Shown: piece after piece, positions 1 to 8,904 of the stretch
How the letters are laid out: each line of letters begins with the position of its first letter
Numbering within the stretch: the stretch's first letter is position 1
Assembly (NCBI RefSeq): GCF_008973665.1
Contig: NZ_WACP01000003.1
Coordinates: forward strand, 124,001 to 188,000
Reading direction: 5' to 3'
Length of the DNA: 64,000 nt
Source of the DNA: Paenibacillus tengchongensis
GTDB lineage: Bacteria > Bacillota > Bacilli > Paenibacillales > Paenibacillaceae
Position numbers and translations under genes: made by a program
Notes under the pieces: model-generated
Databases searched by the model: none
What the model was told of the DNA's origin: nothing
Seen by the model: only the letters and a program-made list of their open reading frames with translations

Positions 1-54
1 GTGCAACCTTTCAGTAAACCAGATAGTTCAACAGTTTAATACTGCAATAGATAC

Positions 55-90
55 AGCCGGCCGCCAAGGGAACTCCTTGTGCGGCCGGCT
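55..90 (+). terminator. Hairpin, possible terminator of an upstream gene
   Basis: A perfect 10-bp inverted repeat (AGCCGGCCGC / GCGGCCGGCT, 55-64 and 81-90) is followed by a weak T-containing tail. The gene it would serve lies outside the window. The T-run is poor, so termination is an inference. Confidence 0.45.
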
Positions 91-121
91 TGCTGTTATA
101 ACCCGCAGCGGAGCCGGCAGA

Positions 122-151
122 TGCATAAGATTGTTTTCCCTTGGAAAACTA
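122..151 (+). promoter_or_regulatory. Sigma-G-like promoter for the germination operon
   Basis: TGCATA at 122-127, a 17-nt spacer, then AAAACTA at 145-151. This resembles the sigma-G consensus known from Bacillus (TGAATA, 17-18 nt, CATACTA) with 5 of 7 positions in the -10 element. GerA-type operons are forespore sigma-G genes, so the position fits. Not proven. Confidence 0.4.
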
Positions 152-194
152 AGACAGATTCTGCAAAGCAAGGATGGGGGGGGGCGCTGCAATT

Positions 195-1643
195 ATGGCA
201 GAGAGCATTCTGGATCGCATCAAAAAAGAGCTGGCCGGCTGCAGCGATGCCGTATACCAGTCCATCAATTTGTACGGTCACGCCTGTGTGCTGATCTATA
301 TTCCATCCATCGTCGATATGAATAGCCTGCAGCAGTTTATAACGCTGCCTCTGAAGAATGAAGCGAACGGCAATCCGGACTGGGAACGGTTTCTGGAAAG
401 GCTCGACCACGGCTCGGCTTTTGCCGTTCCTTATCACAAAGCGCCGGATACGGACCGTGCAGTTGAGCTGGTGGTCAGCGGAAATGCGCTGCTCTGCTTC
501 GAGGAATTGCCCTGCATCTATCATTTCCAGATTACCCAATACTCAAAGCGCTCCGTCTCCGAATCGCAGAATGAGCTCGTTGTCGTCGGGCCGCAGGAGG
601 CCTTCATCGAGGATATCAATACCAATTTGTCCTTGCTGCGCCATAAAATCAAGCACGCGGACTTGAAAACACTGCATTTCTCCATTGGAGAATTTACGAA
701 AACCGATGTGTATCTGGTTTACATTGAAGGGTTGTATGAACCCGCCATTCTGGAGGAGATCAAGACCAAGCTTCAGAACATCGCCATGGACGGTGCACTC
801 GGTATCAGTGTGCTGGGCGAGTATGTCACCAAGGAACGCTTCTCGCTGTTTCCGGTGTTTCAGTATACGGAGCGCCCGGATTCGGTGGCCGCTTCGCTGA
901 TGGAAGGCCGGATCGGCCTGCTGATGGACGGCACGCCTTCGGCACTGCTGACCCCAGTCACCTTCATGACGCTCCTGCAATCCTCGGAGGATTACTACCA
1001 GAATTTCTACGGGGGAAGCTGGATCCGGCTGGTGCGCTTACTCTTCGCCATCATCTCTTTGCTGCTGCCTTCACTGTATGTGGCGATAACCACCTTTCAT
1101 TCGCAGATCATTCCCTCGGATTTGCTGCTGACCATCGCCGCTGCACGCGAGAATATTCCGTTCTCTGCCCTTACCGAAGCCCTGATAATGGAATTGACCT
1201 TTGAAGCGCTGAGAGAGGCGGGCACGCGTATTCCAAAGCCGGTAGGCCAGACCGTATCCATCATTGGAGGCATCGTCATCGGACAGGCCGCTGTACAGGC
1301 AGGGATTGTCTCTGCGCCTATGGTAATTGTCGTGTCCATTACCGGCATTGCTTCCTATATTATTCCACACTTGGAACTTGGCCTGACCTTCCGACTGCTG
1401 CGCTTTGTGCTGCTGATACTGGGCGGGATGTTCGGTCTGCTCGGGGTTATCGTCGCAGTGTTCATCATTTACGGCCATTTGACACATCTCCAGTCCTTCG
1501 GTAAGCCGTTTATGCAGCCGATCGCCCCGCTGGTGCTGGAAGACTGGAAGGACACCTTTGCACGGGTGCCGGCTCCTTACATGAACAAGCGCAGCACCTC
1601 GTTCACATCACGGAGTAACGACAGGAGACAGAAGAAGAAATGA
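195..1643 (+). CDS. GerA-family spore germination protein (A subunit)
   Basis: This is the A subunit of a GerA-type germinant receptor in the spore inner membrane, which senses nutrients together with B and C subunits. The 482-aa product has a long soluble N-terminal part (about residues 1-270), then hydrophobic segments at about 275-300, 350-385 and 400-425, and a short basic tail, the usual plan of the family. An upstream in-frame ATG at 174 exists, but it lies inside the G-rich stretch that would be the ribosome binding site, so ATG 195 is preferred. It is first in an A-C-B operon and its stop overlaps the next start by 4 bp. Confidence 0.93.
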   Translation: MAESILDRIKKELAGCSDAVYQSINLYGHACVLIYIPSIVDMNSLQQFITLPLKNEANGNPDWERFLERLDHGSAFAVPYHKAPDTDRAVELVVSGNALLCFEELPCIYHFQITQYSKRSVSESQNELVVVGPQEAFIEDINTNLSLLRHKIKHADLKTLHFSIGEFTKTDVYLVYIEGLYEPAILEEIKTKLQNIAMDGALGISVLGEYVTKERFSLFPVFQYTERPDSVAASLMEGRIGLLMDGTPSALLTPVTFMTLLQSSEDYYQNFYGGSWIRLVRLLFAIISLLLPSLYVAITTFHSQIIPSDLLLTIAAARENIPFSALTEALIMELTFEALREAGTRIPKPVGQTVSIIGGIVIGQAAVQAGIVSAPMVIVVSITGIASYIIPHLELGLTFRLLRFVLLILGGMFGLLGVIVAVFIIYGHLTHLQSFGKPFMQPIAPLVLEDWKDTFARVPAPYMNKRSTSFTSRSNDRRQKKK

Positions 1644-2794
1644 AGCTGCTGAAGATTGCTGTAAGCGTGCTTTTGCTGCTGAATTTGACAGGCTGCTGGT
1701 CCAGGGTAGAACTCGATGAGCTGACGTTTATTTTCGGCATGTATGTGGATGCGGGGGAGGACCCCGGTACGGTTGAAGTGTCCATCAGCGCACCTCTGCC
1801 CAACCGGCTGCAGACCGGCACAACGGGCGGTGAGAAAGGAAAGGGCTACTCTATGGTTTCCAAAACCGCTAAGAACATCACCGATGCCGTTATCCTGATT
1901 CAAAAGGATCTGTCGAGGCGACTGGAAATTTCCCATATCAAGGCCGTAGTCATCGGCAAAGAATATGCTGCCCAGGGAATTAGCGAGTTGCTCGATTGGT
2001 TCAAGCGCCAGCCGGAATTTCCGTTAGGCACGTATATTATGGGGGCACCAGGTAAAGCGAAAGAAATTGCCGAACTATCCCCAATCTTTGAGCAGCTTCC
2101 CGATCAGGTGCTGATGAACTTTTCCAAGGGAAATATGATCTTTGCGACCACGGTGAAAGACTGTGTACTGGCGGAGTCATACAGCATGGGCTATGCGATG
2201 AATTATTTATCCTTCGGCACGAACCCGGAACAGGAGGAGCAAGGAAAGCCGGTAAAATGGGCCGGTATACAAGGAGTCATGCTGTTTCAGGAGTCGGCGA
2301 TGAAGAGAATACTGGGCGTGGAGGACAGCAGAGCCTTGTCATGGGCTGCGGGCCATTTTGCGGGACAATTGACATTGCCGCTGTATACCGTGAAGTGGGA
2401 AGGGGATAGCGAGGGAACAGCCAGCGCTTTGTTCTACGGGAATTCCGCATCCAGAAGTATGAAGATGACCAGGGAAGGCCCCATTTTTTATGTCAAATTG
2501 AAGGGCAGGGCAAGTATAACTTACTTCCGGGACAACGCAGGGAAGAGCGCAAGGGAAATGAGTGGACTCATTACAAAAAAGGTTCAGGAAAAGCTCAAGA
2601 CGGATATTGAGCAATCGCTGCGTAAGACACAGGAAGCCGGAGTCGATGTATTGCAGCTTGGAGTACTGATGGAGTGGAACGCACCGGAGGAATGGCGCAA
2701 GCTGAAGGAGCGCTGGATTGATTACTACAAGCAGCAGGCCAGAATCGTGGTGACTGCCCAGATCAATATCGACGAATTCGGGGCAATAAAATAA
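1640..2794 (+). CDS. Ger(x)C-family spore germination lipoprotein (C subunit)
   Basis: This is the 384-aa C subunit of the germinant receptor, a lipoprotein on the outer face of the spore inner membrane. The N-terminus is a short signal peptide ending in a lipobox LTGC (Cys at about residue 19), followed by WSRVELDEL, a typical Ger(x)C start. The C-terminal part, with a K-rich amphipathic helix and a final VTAQINIDEFG segment, also fits. The start ATG overlaps the stop of the A-subunit gene (ATGA), indicating translational coupling. The B-subunit gene follows after 24 bp. Confidence 0.93.
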   Translation: MKLLKIAVSVLLLLNLTGCWSRVELDELTFIFGMYVDAGEDPGTVEVSISAPLPNRLQTGTTGGEKGKGYSMVSKTAKNITDAVILIQKDLSRRLEISHIKAVVIGKEYAAQGISELLDWFKRQPEFPLGTYIMGAPGKAKEIAELSPIFEQLPDQVLMNFSKGNMIFATTVKDCVLAESYSMGYAMNYLSFGTNPEQEEQGKPVKWAGIQGVMLFQESAMKRILGVEDSRALSWAAGHFAGQLTLPLYTVKWEGDSEGTASALFYGNSASRSMKMTREGPIFYVKLKGRASITYFRDNAGKSAREMSGLITKKVQEKLKTDIEQSLRKTQEAGVDVLQLGVLMEWNAPEEWRKLKERWIDYYKQQARIVVTAQINIDEFGAIK

Positions 2795-2818
2795 CTGTTC
2801 GGAGAAGGGAGAAACGGT

Positions 2819-3910
2819 ATGCGCACAACGAATTGGCAAATGTTCCGCTTCAGTTATGTGTATTTTAATGCGCATACCTCTATCTTTTTGATCCCGGCGC
2901 TGATTACAACTTCGCATTACCAGGGGTGGGTCGCTATATTAGGCGGCAGTGTCCTTTCGATAATGTTGCTCGTGGTAACCTTTCTGGTGGGCAGGCTGAA
3001 GGCAAATCAGGCCTGGATTGACTTCGGTATGCAGATCATGGGGAAGTGGCTGCACCGCCTGATGGTTATGCTGCTGCTTAGCTGGTGTCTTTACTATGCT
3101 TCCTATGATATCGAGAACTTTGTGCTGTTTTTCGGTTCTAATTATTTGCGCGGAACACCGCATGTTGTCATTCAAGTGATAATCGGCCTGGTTATCGTGT
3201 ATACCGCTTCACTGGGATTCGCCACCATTGTTTACATGTCCGATGGAATATTTCTGATATTGATAGGCACTACCCTGTTTGCGACCAATCTGTTTTTGCC
3301 TAATGCCGATTTTGCCATGATGCCGGCCTTTTTGCACGTTCATGATTGGCCGCTTGCCTTTAAGGATTCCATTACGGTGGCGACCTGGTTTGCGCAATGG
3401 GTTCTGTTCCTGTTCGTGGCGCCGGATCTGAAAATGAACAATAAAATGCTGAAAAAGCTGATCGAAGTCGAGATCGTCATCACTGTAATAGTTCTTGTCG
3501 GTTGGATTATGACCATGCTGAATTTTGGTCCGTATCTGGGCCAGGAGCTGGTATATCCTTTCCTGGAAATGGTTCGCAGCTCTTCGCATGACGACATTCT
3601 GGGGAAGATGGACCCGATTCTCATCGGCATCTGGTCTTCATCCATGTTCATTCACAGTGCCTTCCTGATCCATGTTGCCTACCGGTGCGCCCTGCATCTT
3701 ACGAACCAGAGGGGAAAAAAATTCATGCTTCCGCTGCTGACACTCATTCCTGTAGCTATTGCGTATATCTATTCCCACTATGTAACTGTTTATCTCGAGC
3801 ACACCACTTCTGACGATAACATTATTTATTGGCTGATTATAGAATGCATTCCGGTTTACTATGCGGTAACAGCCTACATACGTTCCAAGCTCCGTCCGGC
3901 GGCGAAATAG
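2819..3910 (+). CDS. GerAB/spore germination permease (B subunit)
   Basis: This 363-aa protein with about ten hydrophobic segments belongs to the GerAB family in the APC (amino acid/polyamine/organocation) superfamily, the subunit thought to bind the germinant. Its N-terminus (WQMFRFSYVYFNAHTS) is a typical family start. The ATG follows a GGAGAAGGGAGAAACGGT ribosome binding region. It closes the A-C-B operon; no strong terminator was seen before the next gene. The nutrient sensed cannot be told from sequence. Confidence 0.92.
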   Translation: MRTTNWQMFRFSYVYFNAHTSIFLIPALITTSHYQGWVAILGGSVLSIMLLVVTFLVGRLKANQAWIDFGMQIMGKWLHRLMVMLLLSWCLYYASYDIENFVLFFGSNYLRGTPHVVIQVIIGLVIVYTASLGFATIVYMSDGIFLILIGTTLFATNLFLPNADFAMMPAFLHVHDWPLAFKDSITVATWFAQWVLFLFVAPDLKMNNKMLKKLIEVEIVITVIVLVGWIMTMLNFGPYLGQELVYPFLEMVRSSSHDDILGKMDPILIGIWSSSMFIHSAFLIHVAYRCALHLTNQRGKKFMLPLLTLIPVAIAYIYSHYVTVYLEHTTSDDNIIYWLIIECIPVYYAVTAYIRSKLRPAAK

Positions 3911-4003
3911 CTGCTGCGACAATTTTCTTATCCCTTGAAGGCGCTTTCTGGTATGATAAATAGTTAGTACATACCAAAAAGGCGATGGGATGGTGTTCAT
4001 AAC

Positions 4004-4981
4004 GTGAATGTACAGGAAGCAACCGAAGTCATCGGCAGAATCCGTTCGAACCTGAGCAAGGTGATTGTCGGCAAAAAAGAAGGCGTAGACCTTCTTCTGA
4101 CAGCGCTGCTGGCGAACGGGCATGTGCTGCTGGAGGATGTTCCGGGTACCGGAAAAACCCTGCTGGCCAAAACATTGGCCCGTTCGCTGGACTGCTCGTT
4201 TAAGCGCATACAGTTCACTCCGGATTTATTGCCTTCCGACCTCAGCGGCATTAATTATTACAATCAGAAGACCGGCGATTTCCAGTTCCGGCCGGGTCCG
4301 GTATTCGCCAGCATCCTGCTGGCCGACGAGATTAACCGGGCGACTCCCCGGACCCAGTCCAGTCTGCTCGAATGCATGGAAGAGCGGCAGATTACCATCG
4401 ACGGCGTGACACATGAGCTGGAAGCGCCGTTTCTGGTCATTGCGACCCAGAATCCGATCGACAATCAGGGCACGTTTCCGCTGCCGGAAGCCCAGCTTGA
4501 CCGCTTCCTGCTGCGGATCTCAACCGGTTACCCGGCCTTTGAGGAAGGGGTCGATATATTGCGGCGGTTCCGCGGAGACCACCCGCTCGGGGAATTGCTG
4601 CCCGTGGCCTCAGCAGAACAGATTACTGCGGCCCAGCGGCTGGCGGCAAGCGTTGTGGTGAGCGATGATCTTCTGGGATATATTACGCGGATTGTCGAAG
4701 CGACACGGTCGGCACCAGCTGTGAAGCTGGGGGCGAGTCCGCGAGCCGGGTTCGCCCTGCTGCGGGCATCGCAGGGGTATGCACTGCTCCAGGGCAGGGA
4801 TTACTGCCTGCCCGACGATATCAAGGCGGTGGCTGTGCCGGTGCTCGCCCACCGGTTGCTGCTGCAGCGCGGACCCGGCGTCCGCGAAGGCCAGGCCGCC
4901 GAAGTTATCCGCCAGGCGCTGCGCGAAGTGGAGGTGCCGGCCGAGCCAGTGCAGAACTTGCGCGCCGGAAAGGTGGACTAG
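4004..4981 (+). CDS. MoxR-family AAA+ ATPase
   Basis: This is a 325-aa AAA+ chaperone-like ATPase of the MoxR family, typically acting with a DUF58 protein on maturation of membrane or cofactor-containing partners. Visible motifs are Walker A (DVPGTGKT, about residues 44-51), Walker B (LLADEINRA, about 105-113), the sensor ATQNP (about 147) and the C-terminal lid. The start is GTG 4004, close to the ATG-like NVQ context, with only a moderate ribosome binding site (GATGGGATGG). It is two bases from the DUF58 gene, in the common MoxR-DUF58-membrane-protein order. Confidence 0.93.
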   Translation: MNVQEATEVIGRIRSNLSKVIVGKKEGVDLLLTALLANGHVLLEDVPGTGKTLLAKTLARSLDCSFKRIQFTPDLLPSDLSGINYYNQKTGDFQFRPGPVFASILLADEINRATPRTQSSLLECMEERQITIDGVTHELEAPFLVIATQNPIDNQGTFPLPEAQLDRFLLRISTGYPAFEEGVDILRRFRGDHPLGELLPVASAEQITAAQRLAASVVVSDDLLGYITRIVEATRSAPAVKLGASPRAGFALLRASQGYALLQGRDYCLPDDIKAVAVPVLAHRLLLQRGPGVREGQAAEVIRQALREVEVPAEPVQNLRAGKVD

Positions 4982-4983
4982 CG

Positions 4984-6072
4984 ATGACGCTGCCATGGTT
5001 CATCGTCAGTACGCTGCTGCTGCTGCTGCTGGTTTCTGCAGTATACCGGCGCTTTGCGCTGAGCAAAGTCAGTTATTCCCGCTATTTCTCGGCTGAGCGG
5101 GTGTATGAGGGCGAACAGGTGGAGATGATCGAAGAGATCGTCAACGGCAAGCCGCTGCCGCTCCCCTGGCTGCGCCTGGAGTCGAGCATTGCGAGCGGCC
5201 TCGTCTTCGGCAGTCAGGAGAACCTCGGCATCAGCAGCGGGGAGATTTACCAGAATCATATCAGCCTGTTCTATCTCCGGCCTTACCGCCGTATCAAACG
5301 GCGGCACCGTATCACCTGTGAGCGCCGGGGGCTGTTCCGGCTGGAGAGCGTCACGGTGACAGCCGGAGATATGTTCGGCATCGGCGGGAATGTCACCAAG
5401 TTCCCGCTTGAGCTTGAGCTAACGGTATATCCTGAACCGCTGGACAAGGAGGAGCTGCCGCTTCCGGTACACAGCTGGCTCGGCGAGCTGGCCGTGAAAC
5501 GCTGGATCATTGAGGACCCGTTCCTGACTTCCGGCACCAGAGAATATATTCCGGGCGATGCCTTGTCGCTGGTCAACTGGAAAGCCACTGCGCGTACAGG
5601 AGCCATGCAGGTGCACCGTAAGGATTATACCGCCGATTCCAGGCTTATCATCTGCCTGAATGTGGAGGACAGCGAAAGCATGTGGCGGAGTGCAACCGAT
5701 GCCGGGCGTATCGAACTGGGTATTCGTTACGCAGCCACGGTGGCCGAAGCAGCCATGGACAGCGGTATTGAAACAGGGCTGCTGTGCAACGGATGTCTGG
5801 AAGGCGACCGTGAACAAGAACCGGTATCGGCAGAGCGGGCGGGTGCGTTGGAGGAGATGCTTGCGCTGCTGGCCCGCCTGCAGCTGGACCGTTCCCTGCC
5901 TATGCACCGGCTGCTGGTGCTTGAGGCCGAGAAGGCTTCCGATCCTGCCGATTATTTGATCATCAGCTGTCACCGGGGTCCCGAGCTGCTGGCGGCGGCG
6001 GAGCAGCTCCGCTTGCTCGGCAACGGCGTGGAATGGCTGGATATTCCGCAGGATGGAGGGGCCGCAGTATGA
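4984..6072 (+). CDS. DUF58 domain-containing membrane protein
   Basis: The 362-aa product begins with a short membrane helix (about residues 3-18). It carries the DUF58 signature TREYIPGDALSLVNWKATAR (about residues 180-200), a VWA-like module found with MoxR ATPases. The family role is proposed to be metal- or cofactor-dependent maturation; the client here is unknown. It sits between the MoxR gene and the DUF4129-like gene and overlaps the latter by 4 bp (ATGA). Confidence 0.9.
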   Translation: MTLPWFIVSTLLLLLLVSAVYRRFALSKVSYSRYFSAERVYEGEQVEMIEEIVNGKPLPLPWLRLESSIASGLVFGSQENLGISSGEIYQNHISLFYLRPYRRIKRRHRITCERRGLFRLESVTVTAGDMFGIGGNVTKFPLELELTVYPEPLDKEELPLPVHSWLGELAVKRWIIEDPFLTSGTREYIPGDALSLVNWKATARTGAMQVHRKDYTADSRLIICLNVEDSESMWRSATDAGRIELGIRYAATVAEAAMDSGIETGLLCNGCLEGDREQEPVSAERAGALEEMLALLARLQLDRSLPMHRLLVLEAEKASDPADYLIISCHRGPELLAAAEQLRLLGNGVEWLDIPQDGGAAV

Positions 6073-7409
6073 AGAACAACACTGGAGCCGGACTGGGGAC
6101 CGAATTCAAAGTTTATATGGCCGCTTTGATGGACTGGCTGCTGTTCCTGCCGGTCTGGCTGCTGCTGCAGCGCTTTTGCCTACCGGGGGAGCGGGGCGAG
6201 CTGTGGCTTTACACGCTTCCGCTGGTGGCACTGGCCGGGGCTGCGCTCCGGCGGTTCTGCAGCCGCAAATGGAAGCAGCTGCTGGCCGCCGTGCTGCTTG
6301 GCCTGCTGGACGGATGGCTGCTTGGGCTTTTTGACGCATGGCTGATCGGGGACTTCCCGCTCATGGCGCTTCCGGCTGCCGCCGTCGCCGTTGCTTATCT
6401 GGGTTTGACGGCCGCCATGCGCAGTAGGGGCATTGAGATCTTCCTTCCCGGTATCGGCACCTACTTTGTGGCGGCCATCGCCTTTCCGAAGATAGCAGGC
6501 ATGGAAGGCAGCAGCTCCCTGCTGATCTGGAGCGGCAGCCTCAGTCTGGTGCTCGTTCTGCTGAACTCCAGCTTGTCCCACTTGCGCAGAAGCTCTTATG
6601 CAGAGGAAGGCGCCCGGCTTCCGGCCGGAATACGCAGGCTGAATTTCAGTTATGTGCTGCTCTTTACGGCTGGAGCGGTACTGCTGGCGGCAGGGGGCAG
6701 CCGGCTTATCCTAATGTCTGCTCTTGCCGGCATAAGGCAGGTCTTGGTCTGGATCACTTCCTTGTTCTCCGGTTCTGAAGAACCGGCACTTCCGGAAGCG
6801 GCTCCCCCTGCCGCCATGCCTCAGCTTCCCGGAAAGGCCGAGGAGCCCGGCCTGCTGGCATACCTGCTGAACCTTATGTTTTATGCCCTGGGCACGGCTA
6901 TCCTGCTGGTCATTCTTTATTTCCTGCTGCGCTGGCTGTACCGCAACAGCGGAGGTATCCTGCGCCGGGCGTTCGATGCCGTCTTGTCGCTGCTGCGCAG
7001 AGAGACGGTGCAGGGGAATAGCGGTTACCAGGATGAAGAGTCCAGCGTGTTCAGCTGGGAGCAGACGGTCAAGCAGTTCGGAGAGTTCTTCCGGGATAAG
7101 CTGGGGCTGGGCGCAAAGCGGGACCGCTGGGAGGATATGGGCGGCGAGCGGGAACGCGTCCGCTGGCTGTACCGCCGCTGGCTGCAGAGCAGGAAGGCCG
7201 CGGGCTATGAGCCTAAAGCCTATCTGACCCCGCTGGAGACGGAAGCGGATGTGGCGGCATGGGAGGCGCAAAGGGCCAAACGCCGCAGGCAGGAAGGACG
7301 GAGCGCTGACGCGGGCCGGCAGCTGCTTGAGCTGTATAACCAATCCCGGTACGGAGAGGGCTTGCCTGATGCGGCGGAAGTGGCTGCGCTGAAAGAGCGG
7401 ATGAAATAA
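6069..7409 (+). CDS. DUF4129-like membrane protein lacking a transglutaminase core
   Basis: The 446-aa product has at least six hydrophobic segments in the first 200 residues, a Pro/Ala-rich loop, another membrane helix at about 265-290, and a C-terminal cytosolic region with RVRWLYRRWLQ and YLTPLETEADV, resembling DUF4129. In Bacillus the third gene of this operon usually encodes a longer protein (about 700 aa) with an extracellular transglutaminase domain between the helices. I see no Cys-His-Asp core here. ATG 6069 overlaps the DUF58 stop and is preferred over an in-frame GTG/ATG further upstream. Confidence 0.75.
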   Translation: MKNNTGAGLGTEFKVYMAALMDWLLFLPVWLLLQRFCLPGERGELWLYTLPLVALAGAALRRFCSRKWKQLLAAVLLGLLDGWLLGLFDAWLIGDFPLMALPAAAVAVAYLGLTAAMRSRGIEIFLPGIGTYFVAAIAFPKIAGMEGSSSLLIWSGSLSLVLVLLNSSLSHLRRSSYAEEGARLPAGIRRLNFSYVLLFTAGAVLLAAGGSRLILMSALAGIRQVLVWITSLFSGSEEPALPEAAPPAAMPQLPGKAEEPGLLAYLLNLMFYALGTAILLVILYFLLRWLYRNSGGILRRAFDAVLSLLRRETVQGNSGYQDEESSVFSWEQTVKQFGEFFRDKLGLGAKRDRWEDMGGERERVRWLYRRWLQSRKAAGYEPKAYLTPLETEADVAAWEAQRAKRRRQEGRSADAGRQLLELYNQSRYGEGLPDAAEVAALKERMK

Positions 7410-7435
7410 CAGCCGTACGGCGGGAGAGTGATCAG

Positions 7436-7864
7436 ATGGTTCAATATTTAAGCGGGGAATTGGCCAAGACAGCGGGCATCAACATCGAGACTCTCCGCTA
7501 CTATGAGAAGCATGGTTTGCTTCCGGAACCGGAGCGGACGGCTTCAGGCTACCGCTTGTATACGGAGGAGACCTTGCTGCAGCTGACAATGATTCATAAT
7601 GCCAAGCGCTGTGGGTTCACGCTGAGGGAGATTAGAAAGGCACTGGAGAAATCCGCCGGAGAAGGCATTGGCATCAGTGATTTCGCAGAGGCAATCGACC
7701 GGAAGCTGGCCGCAGTTGACCGGGAAATCGCGAGAAGAGAGCAGACGAAGCAGCAGCTGATTGAGTTGAAAAGAAACATCGGTCTTCCTGACCCTCATCC
7801 GGGGGTAGTGGATACATTGCAGGTCCTTAATGTGAAGCATCACTGCCAGGGGGCTGCTGAATGA
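7436..7864 (+). CDS. MerR-family transcriptional regulator
   Basis: This 142-aa regulator has an N-terminal winged helix-turn-helix typical of MerR (SGELAKTAGINIETLRYYEK, residues about 5-24; then GYRLY). A dimerisation coiled coil follows (about 75-115). The C-terminus ends in NVKHHCQG with one Cys; a second Cys lies in AKRCGF, so metal sensing is possible but not shown. The start ATG follows a GGGAGAG ribosome binding site. A long-spacer promoter lies between this gene and the esterase-like gene, which is therefore a candidate target. Confidence 0.9.
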   Translation: MVQYLSGELAKTAGINIETLRYYEKHGLLPEPERTASGYRLYTEETLLQLTMIHNAKRCGFTLREIRKALEKSAGEGIGISDFAEAIDRKLAAVDREIARREQTKQQLIELKRNIGLPDPHPGVVDTLQVLNVKHHCQGAAE

Positions 7865-7879
7865 GCGGTAAATTAACGC

Positions 7880-7911
7880 TTGACCGCGTACTTTACTACA
7901 GGGACTAGATT
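7880..7911 (+). promoter_or_regulatory. Possible MerR-type promoter with a 20-nt spacer
   Basis: TTGACC (7880-7885) and TAGATT (7906-7911) are separated by 20 nt. MerR-type activators act on promoters with 19-20 nt spacers, and this one directly follows a merR-like gene and precedes the hydrolase gene. The dyad inside the spacer is weak. Confidence 0.4.
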
Positions 7912-7943
7912 ATATATATCACCCAGTAGGAGGAATTTAACAT

Positions 7944-8867
7944 ATGCGGACAAGCTCAGCCCAGCTTCAAATCATTAAGCAGCATCTGCGGCAAATCCAT
8001 GATCACACAGGCAAAACAGTAGGTCAGCTCCGGCGCGAAGCCCTTGAGGCAGCGAAGGGCTTACCGGCCCTGCCGGAACCAATCTTCATCGAACCGGCGC
8101 AGATCGGCTCACTCAGCGGTGAATGGGTGTACGCCGGCGCCGGCTGCCGTCCCGGAGAGCACAAGCAGGCTGTCCTTTACTTTCATGGTGGAGGCTTCAC
8201 TAGCGGTTCAGCGGAAATATACCGCAATTTGACGGCCCGTATTTCCTGCTCCGGTGAAATTCCTGTATTGACAGTGGACTATCGATTGGCCCCGGAGCAT
8301 GTTTACCCGTCTGCCAATGAAGATTGCCTGGCTGCATACCGCTGGCTGCTGGCGGAAGGCTTCTCCCCCGGCAATATCCTGCTCGGCGGTGACTCCGTGG
8401 GAGCGACTCTTGTGCTTATGACGCTGATCGCACTGCGGAATCAAGGGGAAGAGCTGCCGGCAGGCGCTTATCTATGGTCGCCGCACAGTGATCTGGTGAA
8501 CTTGGATGGACCATCATACGACAGCAATGCGCTGCTCGATCCAACGGGCAGCCGGGAAGGGAACCGGAGAATTTTGCAGGATTATCTGGGAGGCGGGTAT
8601 AGAGCAGAGATCCCGGCAATCCTTTCGCCGCTGCAGCTGAATCTGGATGGCTTGCCGCCTCTGTTTATCCAAGCAGGCGGAGATGAAGTCCTGCGGAGCG
8701 ATGCTGAACGGCTTGCCGAACAGGCGCAGCAGGAAGGGGTACTCGTAACCTTGGAAATCTGGGAGGAGATGTGGAGCGTCTTTCAGATGATGGCCGGTAT
8801 GCTTCCTGAAGCGGAGGCAGCCCTCATACATACCGGCAGTTTTATCCGTACTGTACTCGATAAATAA
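7944..8867 (+). CDS. Alpha/beta hydrolase (HSL-like) with an altered catalytic His position
   Basis: This 307-aa protein resembles hormone-sensitive-lipase-type esterases. It has an oxyanion motif HGGG (YFHGGGFTSG, about residues 76-85), the nucleophile elbow GDSVG (about 149-153) and a plausible acid region (FIQAGGDEVLRSD). At the place where the family has the catalytic His (usually MWHVFQ or similar) this protein reads MWSVFQ, encoded AGC. It may be inactive, use another His, or have a different role. The ATG has an excellent AGGAGGAATTTAACAT leader. It follows the MerR gene and may be its target. Confidence 0.85.
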   Translation: MRTSSAQLQIIKQHLRQIHDHTGKTVGQLRREALEAAKGLPALPEPIFIEPAQIGSLSGEWVYAGAGCRPGEHKQAVLYFHGGGFTSGSAEIYRNLTARISCSGEIPVLTVDYRLAPEHVYPSANEDCLAAYRWLLAEGFSPGNILLGGDSVGATLVLMTLIALRNQGEELPAGAYLWSPHSDLVNLDGPSYDSNALLDPTGSREGNRRILQDYLGGGYRAEIPAILSPLQLNLDGLPPLFIQAGGDEVLRSDAERLAEQAQQEGVLVTLEIWEEMWSVFQMMAGMLPEAEAALIHTGSFIRTVLDK

Positions 8868-8904
8868 ATGATGGCCGCTGCAGATCTGCAGCGGCCATCA
8901 TTTA
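8865..8904. terminator. Perfect 40-bp palindrome shared by two convergent genes
   Basis: The 40 bases from 8865 to 8904 are a perfect palindrome centred between 8884 and 8885. The left end is the TAA stop of the hydrolase gene, and the right end is the TAA stop of azlD on the other strand. It probably works as a bidirectional terminator, although the flanking T-runs are short. Confidence 0.75.
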
